DNA from: Rhabdochlamydiaceae bacterium
GTDB lineage: Bacteria; Chlamydiota; Chlamydiia; Chlamydiales; Rhabdochlamydiaceae
Direction of reading: 5' to 3'
DNA length: 64,000 nt
Assembly (NCBI GenBank): GCA_019745395.1
Contig: JAIETG010000020.1
Coordinates: forward strand, 51,424-115,423
Part shown: positions 1-9,208 of the stretch, piece after piece
Numbering within the stretch: position 1 is the first letter of the stretch
Layout: each line of letters starts with the position of its first letter
Translations under genes and position numbers: made by a program
Notes under the pieces: generated by a model
Database searches by the model: none
Seen by the model: only the letters and a program-made list of their open reading frames with translations
Told to the model about the DNA's origin: nothing

Positions 1-2
1 AT

Positions 3-1172
3 ACAGGAGAGATCTTGTCATGGGCGCAGTATCCTTCTTTTGAGCCTGCGAATTATCGCAGTTTTTTCAACGATCCTTCTTTACAAAAACGCGCGGAGAT
101 CAAGGGGATTATAGAGCCATTTGAACCAGGTTCTACTATGAAGCCCATCACGATGTTGATTTGTTTAAAGGCTAATGAAGAGCTGTTGAAAAGAGGAAAA
201 CCTCCTTTATTTTCTCCTTTAGAAAAAGTTGCGACCTCTAACGGTTTTTTCCCAGGCAGATCTAAACCCATTAGAGATACCAGACTGCATCATTATTTAA
301 ATATGTACATGGCTTTGCAAAAGTCTTCTAATATCTACATGGCTCGCATGATTCAAAGAGTGATCGAACAGTTGGGAGAAGAGTGGTATCGCAATTGTTT
401 GCATGATATTTTTGGATTTGGGAAGAAAACAGGGATAGAACTTTCTTCAGAAAGCTCGGGCCTTCTTCCATCTCCCCATAAAAAGCATCCTAATGGTGCT
501 GTTGAATGGTCGAAACCGACTCCTTTTTCTATTTCCTTTGGTCATAATATTTTAGTGACTAGCGTACAGATGCTGAAAGCGTACGCGATGATCGCTAATG
601 GTGGATATGAAGTACAGCCCAGCTTAATTCGGAAAATTGTTAAAACACATCGAGATGGAACCTCAGAGGTCCTGCTGGATAATGCAGAAAAACGAAAAAT
701 GCAACAAAAGACGCCTCTTTTGAGTGCAGCTTCGTTGTCTGAAGTTTTGAAAGGGATGCTGTATGTTACAAAGCCCGGGGGGGCAGCTCCCAAGGGTGAT
801 ATTTTTGGGTATACAGAGGTGGGAAAAACGGCCACTTCTGAAAAAGTGATTAACGGTACCTATTCGAAAAAAGATCACGTCTCTACTTTTATTGGTTTTT
901 GTCCAGCTTACAATCCTCGATTTGTTTTGGTGATTGTGATTGATGAGCCGGAATATAAAATTATTCCAGGAGTTGGGAAAAATCAGTACGGGGGCAATTG
1001 TGCGGCTCCAGCTTTTTGTGAAATTGGGAAAAAAACATTGCAATATTTAGGTGTAGAACCTGATGATCCTTTCGGATTTCCTCCAGGAGATCCTAGAAGA
1101 GATGCCTCTAAGGCCGTCTGGGTTAAAGAAGCTGCACAATTAAAAGAACTATACGACAACTGGAACAAATGA
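3..1172 (+). CDS. ftsI: Penicillin-binding protein, FtsI/PBP3-type transpeptidase (5' partial)
   Basis: This is the C-terminal part of a class B penicillin-binding protein, which cross-links peptidoglycan stem peptides in the periplasm. The frame is open from the window edge and reads a typical PBP stretch (TGEILSWAQYPSFEP) before the acylation motif STMK near residue 40. SSN (SxN) and KTATS (KTG-type) follow in the expected order. The N-terminal membrane anchor and dimerisation domain lie outside the window, and the TTG at 15 is not a real start. Its last four bases overlap murE, as in chlamydial pbp3-murE-amiA clusters. In Chlamydiae such enzymes act in division-linked peptidoglycan synthesis. 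The family is clear; the exact paralogue is inferred from the neighbours. Confidence 0.93.
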   Translation, partial: TGEILSWAQYPSFEPANYRSFFNDPSLQKRAEIKGIIEPFEPGSTMKPITMLICLKANEELLKRGKPPLFSPLEKVATSNGFFPGRSKPIRDTRLHHYLNMYMALQKSSNIYMARMIQRVIEQLGEEWYRNCLHDIFGFGKKTGIELSSESSGLLPSPHKKHPNGAVEWSKPTPFSISFGHNILVTSVQMLKAYAMIANGGYEVQPSLIRKIVKTHRDGTSEVLLDNAEKRKMQQKTPLLSAASLSEVLKGMLYVTKPGGAAPKGDIFGYTEVGKTATSEKVINGTYSKKDHVSTFIGFCPAYNPRFVLVIVIDEPEYKIIPGVGKNQYGGNCAAPAFCEIGKKTLQYLGVEPDDPFGFPPGDPRRDASKAVWVKEAAQLKELYDNWNK

Positions 1173-2641
1173 AACTCAAGCAACTAGTCAAAGGGATTCC
1201 TTCTTTAGAAATCAAAGGCTCTAAAGATGTAGAGATTTTAGGTCTTTGTAACAACTCTCAATTCGCAGCTCCTGGGTATTTATTTTTTGCGAAAAAGGGA
1301 AGTAAGCTTTCTGGCAATCAGTTCATTCGGGACGCTGCTCTTGCTGGATCTGTTGCGATTGCAACAGATCTATTCGATCCTTTTTTAAAACAGGTAGTAC
1401 AGATTGTGCATCCTGATGTTACAGCGTTAGAATCTCTTTTAACAGAGCGTTTTTACGACTATCCTTCCCATCAATTGCTTTCCATTGGCATTACGGGTAC
1501 GAATGGGAAAACTACTTGTTCTTACCTCATTAAACATTTTCTAGATAGAGTCGGAATTGCAACAGGACTTATAGGAACTATTGAATGGATTATCAAGGAT
1601 AAGATCCTTCCTTCTAATTTGACAACTCCTGATGCCATTACAAGTCAAAAGCTTCTTCATGAAATGAAAATAACGGGCTGTCAAGGTGTGGTAATGGAGG
1701 TGTCTTCTCATGCCTTGGTCCAAAAAAGAGTTGCTTGTATCGATTTTGATATCGCTATTTTTACGAACCTTACACAAGATCATCTCGATTATCATGAGAC
1801 AATGGAAGAGTATGCAAAAGCTAAGGCTATTCTCTTTTCTTCTTTGGGAAGTCATGGAAATGTGGGGAAGTCCTATCCGAAACTTGCGATTGTCAATTGT
1901 GACAGTCCTTGGGCTTCAACGATGATTCGAGACCTAAAAGCTCCACTTCTTACCTATGGACTTTGTCAGGAATCTGATGTGCGTGCAGAAGAAATTAAGC
2001 TTTCTCCTAAAGGTAGCTCTTGCTGGATTTGTTATCGAGATCTCCGGCTACCTTTTACTACTGCTTTGATCGGTAAGTTTAACATCTATAATTACCTCGC
2101 AGTTATAGCAACTGCTATAGGGCTAAATTTTGATCTTCCCTCTATTCTTTCCATCCTTTCTTCTTTCCCAGCAGTTCCAGGACGTTTAGAGCGTGTAGAG
2201 AATCAGCAGGGGAAAAATATCTTCGTTGATTATGCGCATACGGAAGATGCATTAAAAAACGTCTTAGAAGCGTTGCGGGAAATTGCTGTAGGGCGTGTCT
2301 TGTGTGTTTTTGGATGTGGAGGTAATCGAGATAAGCAAAAGCGTCCAAAGATGGGTGCCGTTGCAGAAAAACTTTCCGATGCTTTATGGATTACTTCTGA
2401 TAATCCTCGGGGAGAATCTCCAGAATCAATCATCCAAGATATTTTAGCTGGGATCCAAGATGTTAAAAAAGTGTGTATAGAAGTGGATCGAAGAAAGGCT
2501 ATTGAAAAAGCTATTAGCCAGATGAAATCAGACGACGTTCTTCTAATAGCAGGGAAGGGACATGAAAATTACCAGGTTTTTTCCCATCATACAATCCATT
2601 TTGATGACAGAATCATCGCAAAAGAGTATTGTCGGTGCTAG
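1169..2641 (+). CDS. murE: UDP-MurNAc-tripeptide synthetase MurE (meso-DAP adding)
   Basis: MurE adds meso-diaminopimelate to UDP-MurNAc-L-Ala-D-Glu in the cytoplasm using ATP. At 490 residues it has the usual length. The Mur-ligase P-loop GTNGKTT lies at residues 110-116, a central-domain MEVSSHAL motif follows, and DNPR at 411-414 is the motif known to select meso-DAP over lysine. The start codon overlaps the upstream PBP stop by four bases (ATGA), indicating translational coupling. With the transpeptidase upstream and the amidase downstream it forms a peptidoglycan cluster, which supports a DAP-type cell wall in this organism. Confidence 0.97.
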   Translation: MKLKQLVKGIPSLEIKGSKDVEILGLCNNSQFAAPGYLFFAKKGSKLSGNQFIRDAALAGSVAIATDLFDPFLKQVVQIVHPDVTALESLLTERFYDYPSHQLLSIGITGTNGKTTCSYLIKHFLDRVGIATGLIGTIEWIIKDKILPSNLTTPDAITSQKLLHEMKITGCQGVVMEVSSHALVQKRVACIDFDIAIFTNLTQDHLDYHETMEEYAKAKAILFSSLGSHGNVGKSYPKLAIVNCDSPWASTMIRDLKAPLLTYGLCQESDVRAEEIKLSPKGSSCWICYRDLRLPFTTALIGKFNIYNYLAVIATAIGLNFDLPSILSILSSFPAVPGRLERVENQQGKNIFVDYAHTEDALKNVLEALREIAVGRVLCVFGCGGNRDKQKRPKMGAVAEKLSDALWITSDNPRGESPESIIQDILAGIQDVKKVCIEVDRRKAIEKAISQMKSDDVLLIAGKGHENYQVFSHHTIHFDDRIIAKEYCRC

Positions 2642-2673
2642 CAGTCTAACTTGGAAAAAGAGACCCTTGTCCT

Positions 2674-3369
2674 ATGGTTGTTATGTGGTATTTAAAAAGA
2701 GGCTTATTTTTTGCCTGCCTTTTCCTCTTTTTCTCTATCGCTGAGGGCAAGTCCTCTTCATCTCTTCATTTAAATTCGATGGCTTCAGAACGAGAGACGC
2801 TCCCGATTTCTAAAGTACAAGGTCCTTTAGTTGTTTTGGATGCAGGCCATGGAGGTAAGGATGAAGGGGCCAAAGTGCGTTCTTTACAAGAGAAAAAAAT
2901 TGCTCTTTTGACCACTTTGTACACGAAAAGATATTTAGAAGGTTTGGGCTATCGCGTTTTGCTAACTCGATCTAAAGATACGTATGTTCCTTTAGCAAAA
3001 AGAGTGCTCATAGCTAATAAAATGAACTGCGCTCTTTTTGTTAGCATCCATTTTAATACGGCTCCCAATCACTTAGCTCAAGGGCTTGAAGTATATTATA
3101 CAGGAGAGAGTTCTGCGCGAGGCAGATCCTCTCGTAAACTCGCCAACTTTTTGCTCTACTACGTTATGGATCAAACAGGAGCTCTTTCCCGAGGAATAAA
3201 ACTGGGAAATCACTTATATGTAATCCGTGAGACGCAGATGCCTGCTGTTCTATTTGAAGCAGGGTTCATGACGAATCCGGAAGAAGGATCTAAGATGAAG
3301 GATAAAGCGTATTTGGAAAGGATCGCTAAGGGGATCTCTCAAGGAATAGACAGGTATCTTCGCTCGTAA
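2674..3369 (+). CDS. amiA: N-acetylmuramoyl-L-alanine amidase (Amidase_3), AmiA
   Basis: This is a zinc amidase that cleaves the bond between MurNAc and the stem peptide. A hydrophobic N-terminal segment (residues 5-23) ending before a Ser-rich stretch looks like a signal peptide, so the enzyme is probably periplasmic. The Amidase_3 motifs are DAGHGG at 56-61 (zinc His59), Glu73, SIHFN at 124-128 (zinc His126) and a late FEAGFMTN with the catalytic Glu. The ATG at 2683 is an alternative start three codons in. It follows murE by 32 bp in the same direction. In Chlamydia AmiA is a known peptidoglycan remodelling enzyme of the division septum. Confidence 0.94.
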   Translation: MVVMWYLKRGLFFACLFLFFSIAEGKSSSSLHLNSMASERETLPISKVQGPLVVLDAGHGGKDEGAKVRSLQEKKIALLTTLYTKRYLEGLGYRVLLTRSKDTYVPLAKRVLIANKMNCALFVSIHFNTAPNHLAQGLEVYYTGESSARGRSSRKLANFLLYYVMDQTGALSRGIKLGNHLYVIRETQMPAVLFEAGFMTNPEEGSKMKDKAYLERIAKGISQGIDRYLRS

Positions 3370-3373
3370 AAAT

Positions 3374-3447
3374 TGTCCTCGGCGCGAGTTGAACGCACGA
3401 CCTGTTGCTTAGGAGGCAACCGCTCTATCCACCTGAGCTACGAGGAC
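3374..3447 (-). tRNA. tRNA-Arg (anticodon CCU)
   Basis: The reverse complement folds into a cloverleaf. The 7-bp acceptor stem is GTCCTCG with CGAGGAC, the anticodon stem GTTGC/GCAAC encloses loop CTCCTAA (anticodon CCT, reading AGG), and the T arm is GTGCG-TTCAACT-CGCGC. The discriminator base is A at 3374, and CCA is not encoded. It lies antisense between amiA and gnd. Confidence 0.96.
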
Positions 3448-3522
3448 CCATAAAGACAGACATTATGAAGATTTATGAGGTTTGTCTCAAGTAGAAAGAA
3501 ATAATTAGGAGATAAGGAAATC

Positions 3523-4980
3523 ATGCAAAGCCAAGCAGATATCGGACTTATAGGACTTGCCGTCATGGGGCAAAATCTTGTTTTGAATATGAATGACCAT
3601 GGTTATACCGTTGCTGTATTCAATCGCACGACCGCAAAGGTCGATGAATTTTTGCAAACTACAGCCAAAGGGACTAAGGTCATAGGCACTCATAGTCTTA
3701 AAGAGTTTTTTTCGACGTTGAAGCGTCCTCGAAAAGTTATGATGATGGTAAAAGCTGGTAAAGCTGTAGATGAGCTTATTGCAGAGTGTCTTCCTTTTAT
3801 GGAATCTGGAGATATTATCATTGATGGGGGAAATAGTCTCTATCTCGACAGTGAAAGAAGGATGCAGGAACTAGAGAAAAAGGGGATCTTTTTTGTAGGT
3901 TCTGGGGTTTCCGGAGGAGAAGAGGGCGCTCGCCATGGTCCTTCTATCATGCCGGGAGGAAATCAAAAAGCATGGCCTTTTATAAAAGAGATCTTTCAAA
4001 GTATTTCAGCTAAAGCCTCCGAAGATGGGCTGCCTTGTTGTGAGTGGATTGGAGAAGGGGGAGCTGGCCACTATGTCAAAATGGTGCATAACGGGATTGA
4101 ATATGGAGATATGCAGCTGATTTGCGAAGCATATCAAATTTTAAGAGAAGCTCTTGGTTGCTCTATAGAGGAAATTCGAGAGATTTTTACTTCCTGGAAC
4201 CAAGGCGTCCTCAATAGTTATTTGATCGAAATTGCAAGTCTTGTCTTTGCTCATAAGGACAAAGATGGATCTCCTTTAGTGGATAAGATTTTAGATGTGG
4301 CCGGACAAAAAGGCACGGGAAAATGGACGGGGATCAGTGCTTTAGAGCTCGGGCTTCCTGTAACTTTAATTGGGGAAGCTGTTTTTGCTAGATGCCTATC
4401 TTCTTTGAAAGATGAAAGGGTAAAAGCTTCTGAGTTATATCCATGTCGTAAGCTTTCGCCGCCTGCTGATAAAAAACAAAAAATTGAAGAAGTTATGCAA
4501 GCTCTTTATGCCTCTAAAATCATTAGCTACGCGCAAGGATTTACTTTGATTAAGCTTGCTGCTAAAGAGTTTAAATGGACCCTAGATTATGGTTCTATTG
4601 CTTTGATTTGGAGAGCTGGATGTATAATCCGCAGTCGTTTTCTAAACGATATCAAAAAAGCGTTTGTGAAAAACCCTCAGCTGGACAATTTACTACTCGA
4701 TCCTTTTTTTCAAGGAGAGATTCAAAAAGCAGAGCAGGGTTGGAGATCGATAGTTTCGTATAGCGCTCTTACAGGCATTCCTGATCCTTGTTTTAGTACG
4801 GCACTTGCGTACTTTGATGGCTACCGTTGTCAAAGACTTCCAGCTAACCTTCTTCAGGCGTTAAGAGACTTTTTTGGCGCGCATACTTATGAAAGAGTAG
4901 ATGCTCCTCGAGGAACGTTCTTCCATACCAATTGGACGGGAAGTGGTGGCAATATCACTGCCGGATCTTATAGTATCTAG
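3523..4980 (+). CDS. gnd: 6-phosphogluconate dehydrogenase, decarboxylating
   Basis: Gnd converts 6-phosphogluconate to ribulose-5-phosphate and makes NADPH in the oxidative pentose phosphate pathway. At 485 residues it has the usual length. The N-terminal Rossmann motif is GLAVMGQN, followed by NRT for NADP, IDGGNS, SGVSGGEEGARHGPSIMPGG and KMVHNGIEYGDMQ, all characteristic of the family. A purine-rich ribosome-binding site (aggag) precedes the ATG. A strong rho-independent terminator follows the stop. It precedes lepA as in C. trachomatis CT063-CT064, although here a lineage-specific cluster is inserted between them. Confidence 0.97.
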   Translation: MQSQADIGLIGLAVMGQNLVLNMNDHGYTVAVFNRTTAKVDEFLQTTAKGTKVIGTHSLKEFFSTLKRPRKVMMMVKAGKAVDELIAECLPFMESGDIIIDGGNSLYLDSERRMQELEKKGIFFVGSGVSGGEEGARHGPSIMPGGNQKAWPFIKEIFQSISAKASEDGLPCCEWIGEGGAGHYVKMVHNGIEYGDMQLICEAYQILREALGCSIEEIREIFTSWNQGVLNSYLIEIASLVFAHKDKDGSPLVDKILDVAGQKGTGKWTGISALELGLPVTLIGEAVFARCLSSLKDERVKASELYPCRKLSPPADKKQKIEEVMQALYASKIISYAQGFTLIKLAAKEFKWTLDYGSIALIWRAGCIIRSRFLNDIKKAFVKNPQLDNLLLDPFFQGEIQKAEQGWRSIVSYSALTGIPDPCFSTALAYFDGYRCQRLPANLLQALRDFFGAHTYERVDAPRGTFFHTNWTGSGGNITAGSYSI

Positions 4981-4987
4981 TTTTTTT

Positions 4988-5027
4988 AAGCAGATAGAGA
5001 GGAACCTCTCTATCTGCTTTTCGATTT
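4988..5027 (+). terminator. Intrinsic terminator after gnd
   Basis: A 15-bp perfect inverted repeat (4988-5002 with 5005-5019, loop AA) is followed by a T-rich run on the + strand. A nearly identical stem (GCAGATAG core) lies at 5855-5882 behind a paralogue of the convergent gene, so it may also serve the minus-strand gene that ends at 5029. Confidence 0.85.
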
Positions 5028-5028
5028 T

Positions 5029-5556
5029 TTACCCTTTATTACATTGTAAATACCTTGATGAGGATTGAAATCCATATTCTAAGGTGTTCCAAAATGCATG
5101 TGTAGCAAAAGCGGCTATTCCTAATATCGCTGCAGAGAATATTCCGCTGACTACAGGAGAAAGATCTGATACGTTATGAGGAAGAGCTTTTGCCGTTGTT
5201 GTCGTCGTTGTCATTATGGTTTTTCCAATCACCTTTCCATTTTTATCTTTTAAGGGAGTTACTGATTCTTCTACTTTGGTTATTGGTGTTGCAGTAAATT
5301 GTTTAGTGTCCGAGTTGAAATTTGGTAGGATTTGTTGTTTTCGATCGGTTCCGATGACATATTGGGCTAATTTGAATATAGCAAACAAAGCGGATGTGGT
5401 GGCTAAAAATTTGAGAGAGATATATCCCACTTTTTTCATTCCATTGGAAAACTCAACAGCTTCTGAAAGGTTATCACAGGTGCTGTTCAAAATACTAGAT
5501 GAAAGTTTATTTCTGATTATGTCAAATCCTATTGATGCATTGTTGTGTATTTCCAT
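5029..5556 (-). CDS. GTDRKQ-family two-helix membrane protein, paralogue A
   Basis: I do not recognise this 175-residue protein by name. It has no cleavable signal. Two hydrophobic segments lie near residues 50-66 and 130-150. After the first comes a motif QYVIGTDRKQ, then a polar loop of about 65 residues rich in Thr, and the C-terminus ends LQC plus three residues. The same architecture and motifs occur in the next two minus-strand genes, so these are tandem duplicates. The two-helix hairpin resembles chlamydial inclusion-membrane or type III secreted membrane proteins, but that role is inference. It has its own promoter at 5587-5616. Confidence 0.75.
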   Translation of the reverse strand: MEIHNNASIGFDIIRNKLSSSILNSTCDNLSEAVEFSNGMKKVGYISLKFLATTSALFAIFKLAQYVIGTDRKQQILPNFNSDTKQFTATPITKVEESVTPLKDKNGKVIGKTIMTTTTTTAKALPHNVSDLSPVVSGIFSAAILGIAAFATHAFWNTLEYGFQSSSRYLQCNKG

Positions 5557-5586
5557 TTCTTTTTAACCTTGTTTTGTTTTTGTTGT

Positions 5587-5616
5587 ATTATATTTCGTTT
5601 TATTATTTCTTTTCAA
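5587..5616 (-). promoter_or_regulatory. Promoter for paralogue A
   Basis: Read on the minus strand, TTGAAA (5611-5616) and TATAAT (5587-5592) are separated by 18 bases and lie about 30 bp upstream of the ATG at 5556. The -10 matches the sigma70/sigma66 consensus exactly. Confidence 0.6.
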
Positions 5617-5854
5617 TATGAAGTTATTTTTTTAAGTGGGTTGAAAGTTTAATTTGGATTCGAAATGTCTATTTTTCGTTGTAAGAATGATGATTGATGT
5701 TCTTTTCTCTAAAAATAATGTTTGGAAAATGAATGCAGTCAAAATAATTTTCAAAATTTATTAAAAACTATTTTTGTGTGAGTCTATGATTTTTTCAGTA
5801 GGAAATATTTTTTAGGGGGATTTCTCTCTGATGAGGATTCCGTAATTGTTTAAG

Positions 5855-5882
5855 GCAGATAGAAAGACAACTTTCTATCTGC
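5855..5882 (-). terminator. Hairpin downstream of paralogue B
   Basis: A perfect 12-bp stem (5855-5866 with 5871-5882, 4-nt loop) lies 21 bp past the stop at 5904. On the minus strand it is followed only by a weak T/A run. It shares the GCAGATAGA-type stem with the hairpin at 4988-5019. Confidence 0.55.
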
Positions 5883-5903
5883 TCAAATGAAAGGTAGGAA
5901 CTT

Positions 5904-6350
5904 TTAAGCTTTGCATTGAAAATAACTAGAAGAAGCTCGAAGGCCTCTTTCGAGGGTGTTGCAAAGTGTATACGTTACAACAGCGCATGCGCCCAATACG
6001 GCAGCTTTTCCTAATTTACCCGCAATAGATGGCTCGGGAGCCTTTCTGTATGGTAGTTTTATAAAGGACTCTTTTCCAGATCCATCTTTTATAGGAATTG
6101 TTAGGTAAGAGGTGGTGGGTGGTATGAATCTAATTCCTTTAGAGTCTACTTCTAAATTAGGTGGTAGAATGTGTTGTTTTCTATCCGTTCCTATAGCGTA
6201 CTGGCACAATTTTATTGTAGCAATTCCTAAAGTAGCTATCGCTGCAACTTTAAATCCGATAGTTCCTGTCAGCTTAACGCCGTGAGTAAAATCAATACTG
6301 TCAGATAAAACGTTACATCCCGCGTTTGAAAGAAATTTGGGTATTTCCAT
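5904..6350 (-). CDS. GTDRKQ-family two-helix membrane protein, paralogue B
   Basis: This 148-residue protein is clearly related to its two neighbours. A hydrophobic segment lies around residues 30-48, then QYAIGTDRKQ, a polar loop, a second hydrophobic segment around 105-127 and a C-terminus ending FQC plus two residues. It starts 36 bp after the stop of paralogue C with no visible terminator between them, so the two are probably co-transcribed. There is no catalytic motif. A secreted or inclusion-type membrane role is possible because Chlamydiae export many small two-helix proteins, but no secretion signal can be shown from sequence alone. Confidence 0.75.
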   Translation of the reverse strand: MEIPKFLSNAGCNVLSDSIDFTHGVKLTGTIGFKVAAIATLGIATIKLCQYAIGTDRKQHILPPNLEVDSKGIRFIPPTTSYLTIPIKDGSGKESFIKLPYRKAPEPSIAGKLGKAAVLGACAVVTYTLCNTLERGLRASSSYFQCKA

Positions 6351-6386
6351 TAATTATCTCCAAAATAGTTGGGTTAAATTATTTGT

Positions 6387-6836
6387 TTATGAATGGCATT
6401 GTAAATGTTTTGAGAAAGATCGAAGTATTCCTTCGATTGCATTCCAAAATAGATATGTTGCTATCGCTGAGGCTCCTAATAAAATCCCACCGCAAACTCC
6501 TGAAGCGATTGGAGGAATAGTTATTACTGTCCTAACACTAGGGGAAATCACTTTTCCCTCTTTGTCTTTTGTTGGAACCTGGAATTCTTTTGCTCCTGAG
6601 ATCGGCTTTGAGGTAATTCCTTTAGAGTTCCACTCGATATTTGGTACTAGTTTTTGTTTTCTATCTGTTCCTACAGCGTATTGGTATAGCTTTACCACGG
6701 CAAATGTCGCGCATATAACTGCTCCAGTTTTTAATGTGACAAATCCTGTTTTTTTTATGCCATTGGCAAAATCGATCCCATCAGATAAACCGCTACATAC
6801 AGGATAAGAAAAAATTTTAGATATTTCCATGTCCAT
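6387..6836 (-). CDS. GTDRKQ-family two-helix membrane protein, paralogue C
   Basis: This is the first gene of the minus-strand pair (149 residues). Predicted helices lie near residues 34-50 and 108-131, the invariant GTDRKQ is at 56-61, and the end is LQC plus two residues. The start at 6836 has GGAGAGAT immediately upstream; a second in-frame ATG two codons on is also possible. Conserved positions with A and B include an N-terminal LSDGIDFANGIK-like segment, QYAVGTDRKQ, and WNAIE or its equivalent after helix 2. The function is unknown. Confidence 0.75.
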   Translation of the reverse strand: MDMEISKIFSYPVCSGLSDGIDFANGIKKTGFVTLKTGAVICATFAVVKLYQYAVGTDRKQKLVPNIEWNSKGITSKPISGAKEFQVPTKDKEGKVISPSVRTVITIPPIASGVCGGILLGASAIATYLFWNAIEGILRSFSKHLQCHS

Positions 6837-7192
6837 ATCTCTCCATTTACCTATTTTAAAGAAAATGTAAATATTAGCATGGGGTGTGGTTTTTTCCCAC
6901 GGTTAAAAAATTCATATCCGCTCATTTCTTTTTTTTATTTGATTAGTGTTTTTTTGTTATTTCGAATTGTTTTTTCGTTTGTTTTAATTTTATAAACAGA
7001 TAATAAATATTAGACATTCGAGTTGCCAATGCAAAGATGTGCGCAATATGTTTTCTAGTGTCTAGGGGTGCAAATCCTATGAAATTTTATATGTTGTCAA
7101 AAATAAAGGAGGAAATCTGTTCGAAACTCTTTAGGGTTGTCCCAAATAGAGAATACTTTTTGTATAAGAATGGCAATATAATGAATGGCTTT
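6837..7192. other. AT-rich gap upstream of the paralogue cluster
   Basis: No convincing gene is present. It should hold the promoter of the minus-strand paralogue pair, but I see no good -35/-10 pair. A + strand frame at 7037-7267 lacks a ribosome-binding site and overlaps the lepA end, so it is not called. Confidence 0.5.
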
Positions 7193-7222
7193 AAAAAAAA
7201 GCTCCAGCGAGACCTGAAGCTT
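7193..7222 (-). terminator. Intrinsic terminator of lepA
   Basis: On the minus strand a 9-bp stem (7199-7207 with 7214-7222, 6-nt loop, one G-U pair) is followed by eight T residues (A run at 7193-7200 on the + strand), 11 bp past the lepA stop. Confidence 0.85.
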
Positions 7223-7232
7223 TTGCTAGTTT

Positions 7233-9047
7233 TTAAGAATCTTCTTCTGCTCGAAGAACTTCCATGAAAGCAGATTGAGGGATATTGACTTTCCCAATCT
7301 CTTTCATCTTCTTTTTTCCTTTCTTTTGTTTTTCCCAGAGCTTGCGCTTACGTGTGATATCTCCACCATAGCATTTGGCTGTAACATTTTTTGTAATAGC
7401 GCGGATCGTTTCTCTGGCGATGATCTTGCCTCCAATCGCTGCTTGGATCGGGACTTTGAACTGCTGCATGGGGATTACTTCAATAAGTTTTTTGCAGATC
7501 GCTCTGCCTTTGTTTTCTGCTTTAGTACGGTGTACAAGGCAGGAAAATGCATCGACGGGCTCTTCATTGACGCGGATCTCAAGCTTAACGATATCGCTAA
7601 CGCGATAAGAGTCGGATTCGTAATCAAAGGATCCATACCCTCTTGTTACAGATTTGAGCTTATCATTGAAGTCTGTGATGATTTCGTTCAAAGGCATTAG
7701 ATAAGTTAAAAGAAGTCTTTTCCCATCTACTGTTTCTGTTTTTGTTTGCTCTCCTCGTTTGTCCATGCCGAGGCTCATGATAGCTCCGAGGTATTCAGCT
7801 GGAGCCATGATATGGCATTTAACCCAAGGTTCTTCGATTTTATCGATCAAGGTTACGTCTGGAAAGTGAGCGACGTTATCAATGTTTACTTGAGATCCAT
7901 CAGAAAGGGTAAATTTATAGACAACGCTTGGGGCTGTTGTGATGATATCTAAGTCGAATTCTCGTTGTAGTCTTTCAAAGACGATCTCTAAATGCAAAAG
8001 TCCTAAAAATCCACATCGGAAGCCAAATCCTAAAGCTAAGCTGCTTTCTTGTTCTACATGTAAAGCAGAGTCATTCAAGCAAAGCTTTGTTAAGGCATCT
8101 CGTACCACTTCAAAATCTGAAGAATCAACCGGATAGATTCCTGCAAAAACAACAGGAGAGATGACTTGGAATCCTGGGAGGGGGTCTTTTGCGGGATTTT
8201 GTACAGTGGTTACCGTATCTCCGATTTTCACGTCGGCAGTGTTTTTGATGTTGGCTAAAATATAGCCCACTTCTCCAGCTCTTAATTTTTCTACGGGTTT
8301 TTCATTCGGAGAAAAAACTCCCACCTCTTGCACTTCAAAGATTTTTCCGGAGATCATCATTTTGATTTGTGTTTTTTTAGAAATCTCCCCACTCATTATC
8401 CGTAAGTAGACTAAAACACCTCGGTAGGTGTCATAATGCGAGTCAAATACGAGGGCTTTTAGGCAGGTTTCTGTGGATTCCTTAGGACATGGAACATCAA
8501 TTAAAATTCTCTCTAAAATTTCGGCAATTCCAATCCCTGTTTTTGCAGAGCATAAAACAGCATTTGAAGTATCGAGTCCGATGACGTCTTCTACCTGTTG
8601 TTTAACGGAATCCACATCAGCAGAAGGGAGATCGATCTTGTTAATGACGGGAACAATTTCCAGTCCTCGATCTAAAGCAAGGTAGACATTGGCCAAGCTT
8701 TGCGCTTGAACACCTTGTACGGCATCGATGACGAGAAGGGCCCCTTCGCAAGCCGATAAAGACCGAGAAACTTCATAAGAAAAATCGACGTGTCCTGGGG
8801 TGTCGATGAAGTTGATTTGATAGACCTGACCATCTTTTGCCGTATAGTACATGCTCACGGGATGTGCTTTGATTGTAATGCCTCGTTCCCGTTCCAGGTC
8901 CATAGCATCTAATACCTGCTCTTGCATTTGTCTCTGAGGGATGGTGCCAGTAATCTCTAGGAGGCGGTCTGCTATCGTAGATTTGCCGTGGTCAATATGG
9001 GCAATAATAGAAAAATTTCGAATTTTTGTTCTGTCGTATGTAAACAT
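7233..9047 (-). CDS. lepA: Elongation factor 4 (LepA GTPase)
   Basis: LepA/EF4 is a ribosome-associated translational GTPase related to EF-G, linked to ribosome assembly and to rescue of stalled or mistranslocated ribosomes. It has 604 residues, close to the usual 600. The GTPase motifs are AHIDHGKST at 16-24, DTPGHVDF and NKIDLP. The LepA-specific C-terminal domain is present (YGSFDYE, then the ARETI and [26 protein letters not shown] stretches). The start gives [17 protein letters not shown], typical of chlamydial LepA. It is not paired with a signal peptidase gene. The placement between gnd and the nucleotide translocase matches Chlamydia. Confidence 0.98.
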   Translation of the reverse strand: MFTYDRTKIRNFSIIAHIDHGKSTIADRLLEITGTIPQRQMQEQVLDAMDLERERGITIKAHPVSMYYTAKDGQVYQINFIDTPGHVDFSYEVSRSLSACEGALLVIDAVQGVQAQSLANVYLALDRGLEIVPVINKIDLPSADVDSVKQQVEDVIGLDTSNAVLCSAKTGIGIAEILERILIDVPCPKESTETCLKALVFDSHYDTYRGVLVYLRIMSGEISKKTQIKMMISGKIFEVQEVGVFSPNEKPVEKLRAGEVGYILANIKNTADVKIGDTVTTVQNPAKDPLPGFQVISPVVFAGIYPVDSSDFEVVRDALTKLCLNDSALHVEQESSLALGFGFRCGFLGLLHLEIVFERLQREFDLDIITTAPSVVYKFTLSDGSQVNIDNVAHFPDVTLIDKIEEPWVKCHIMAPAEYLGAIMSLGMDKRGEQTKTETVDGKRLLLTYLMPLNEIITDFNDKLKSVTRGYGSFDYESDSYRVSDIVKLEIRVNEEPVDAFSCLVHRTKAENKGRAICKKLIEVIPMQQFKVPIQAAIGGKIIARETIRAITKNVTAKCYGGDITRKRKLWEKQKKGKKKMKEIGKVNIPQSAFMEVLRAEEDS

Positions 9048-9208
9048 GGATCTATCTCAAAAGAAAAGAAACGACTATATGCGATAAAATCTTAGAACGC
9101 AAGATGGCTGTTTATGAAATGTAGGGCGTGCGAAGAGGTGGAAAATTTTTTAATGCCTTATTTGCAGGTGCTGTAAATCTTTAAAAATGTTTAAATTTAA
9201 CGATTAAT

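Noticed and set aside
6337..6807. 156-codon + strand frame opposite paralogue C
   Set aside because: It is antisense to a gene with clear paralogues and conserved motifs, so it is a shadow frame.
7037..7267. + strand frame of 76 codons
   Set aside because: It has no ribosome-binding site, runs into the lepA coding region and terminator, and has unnatural composition.
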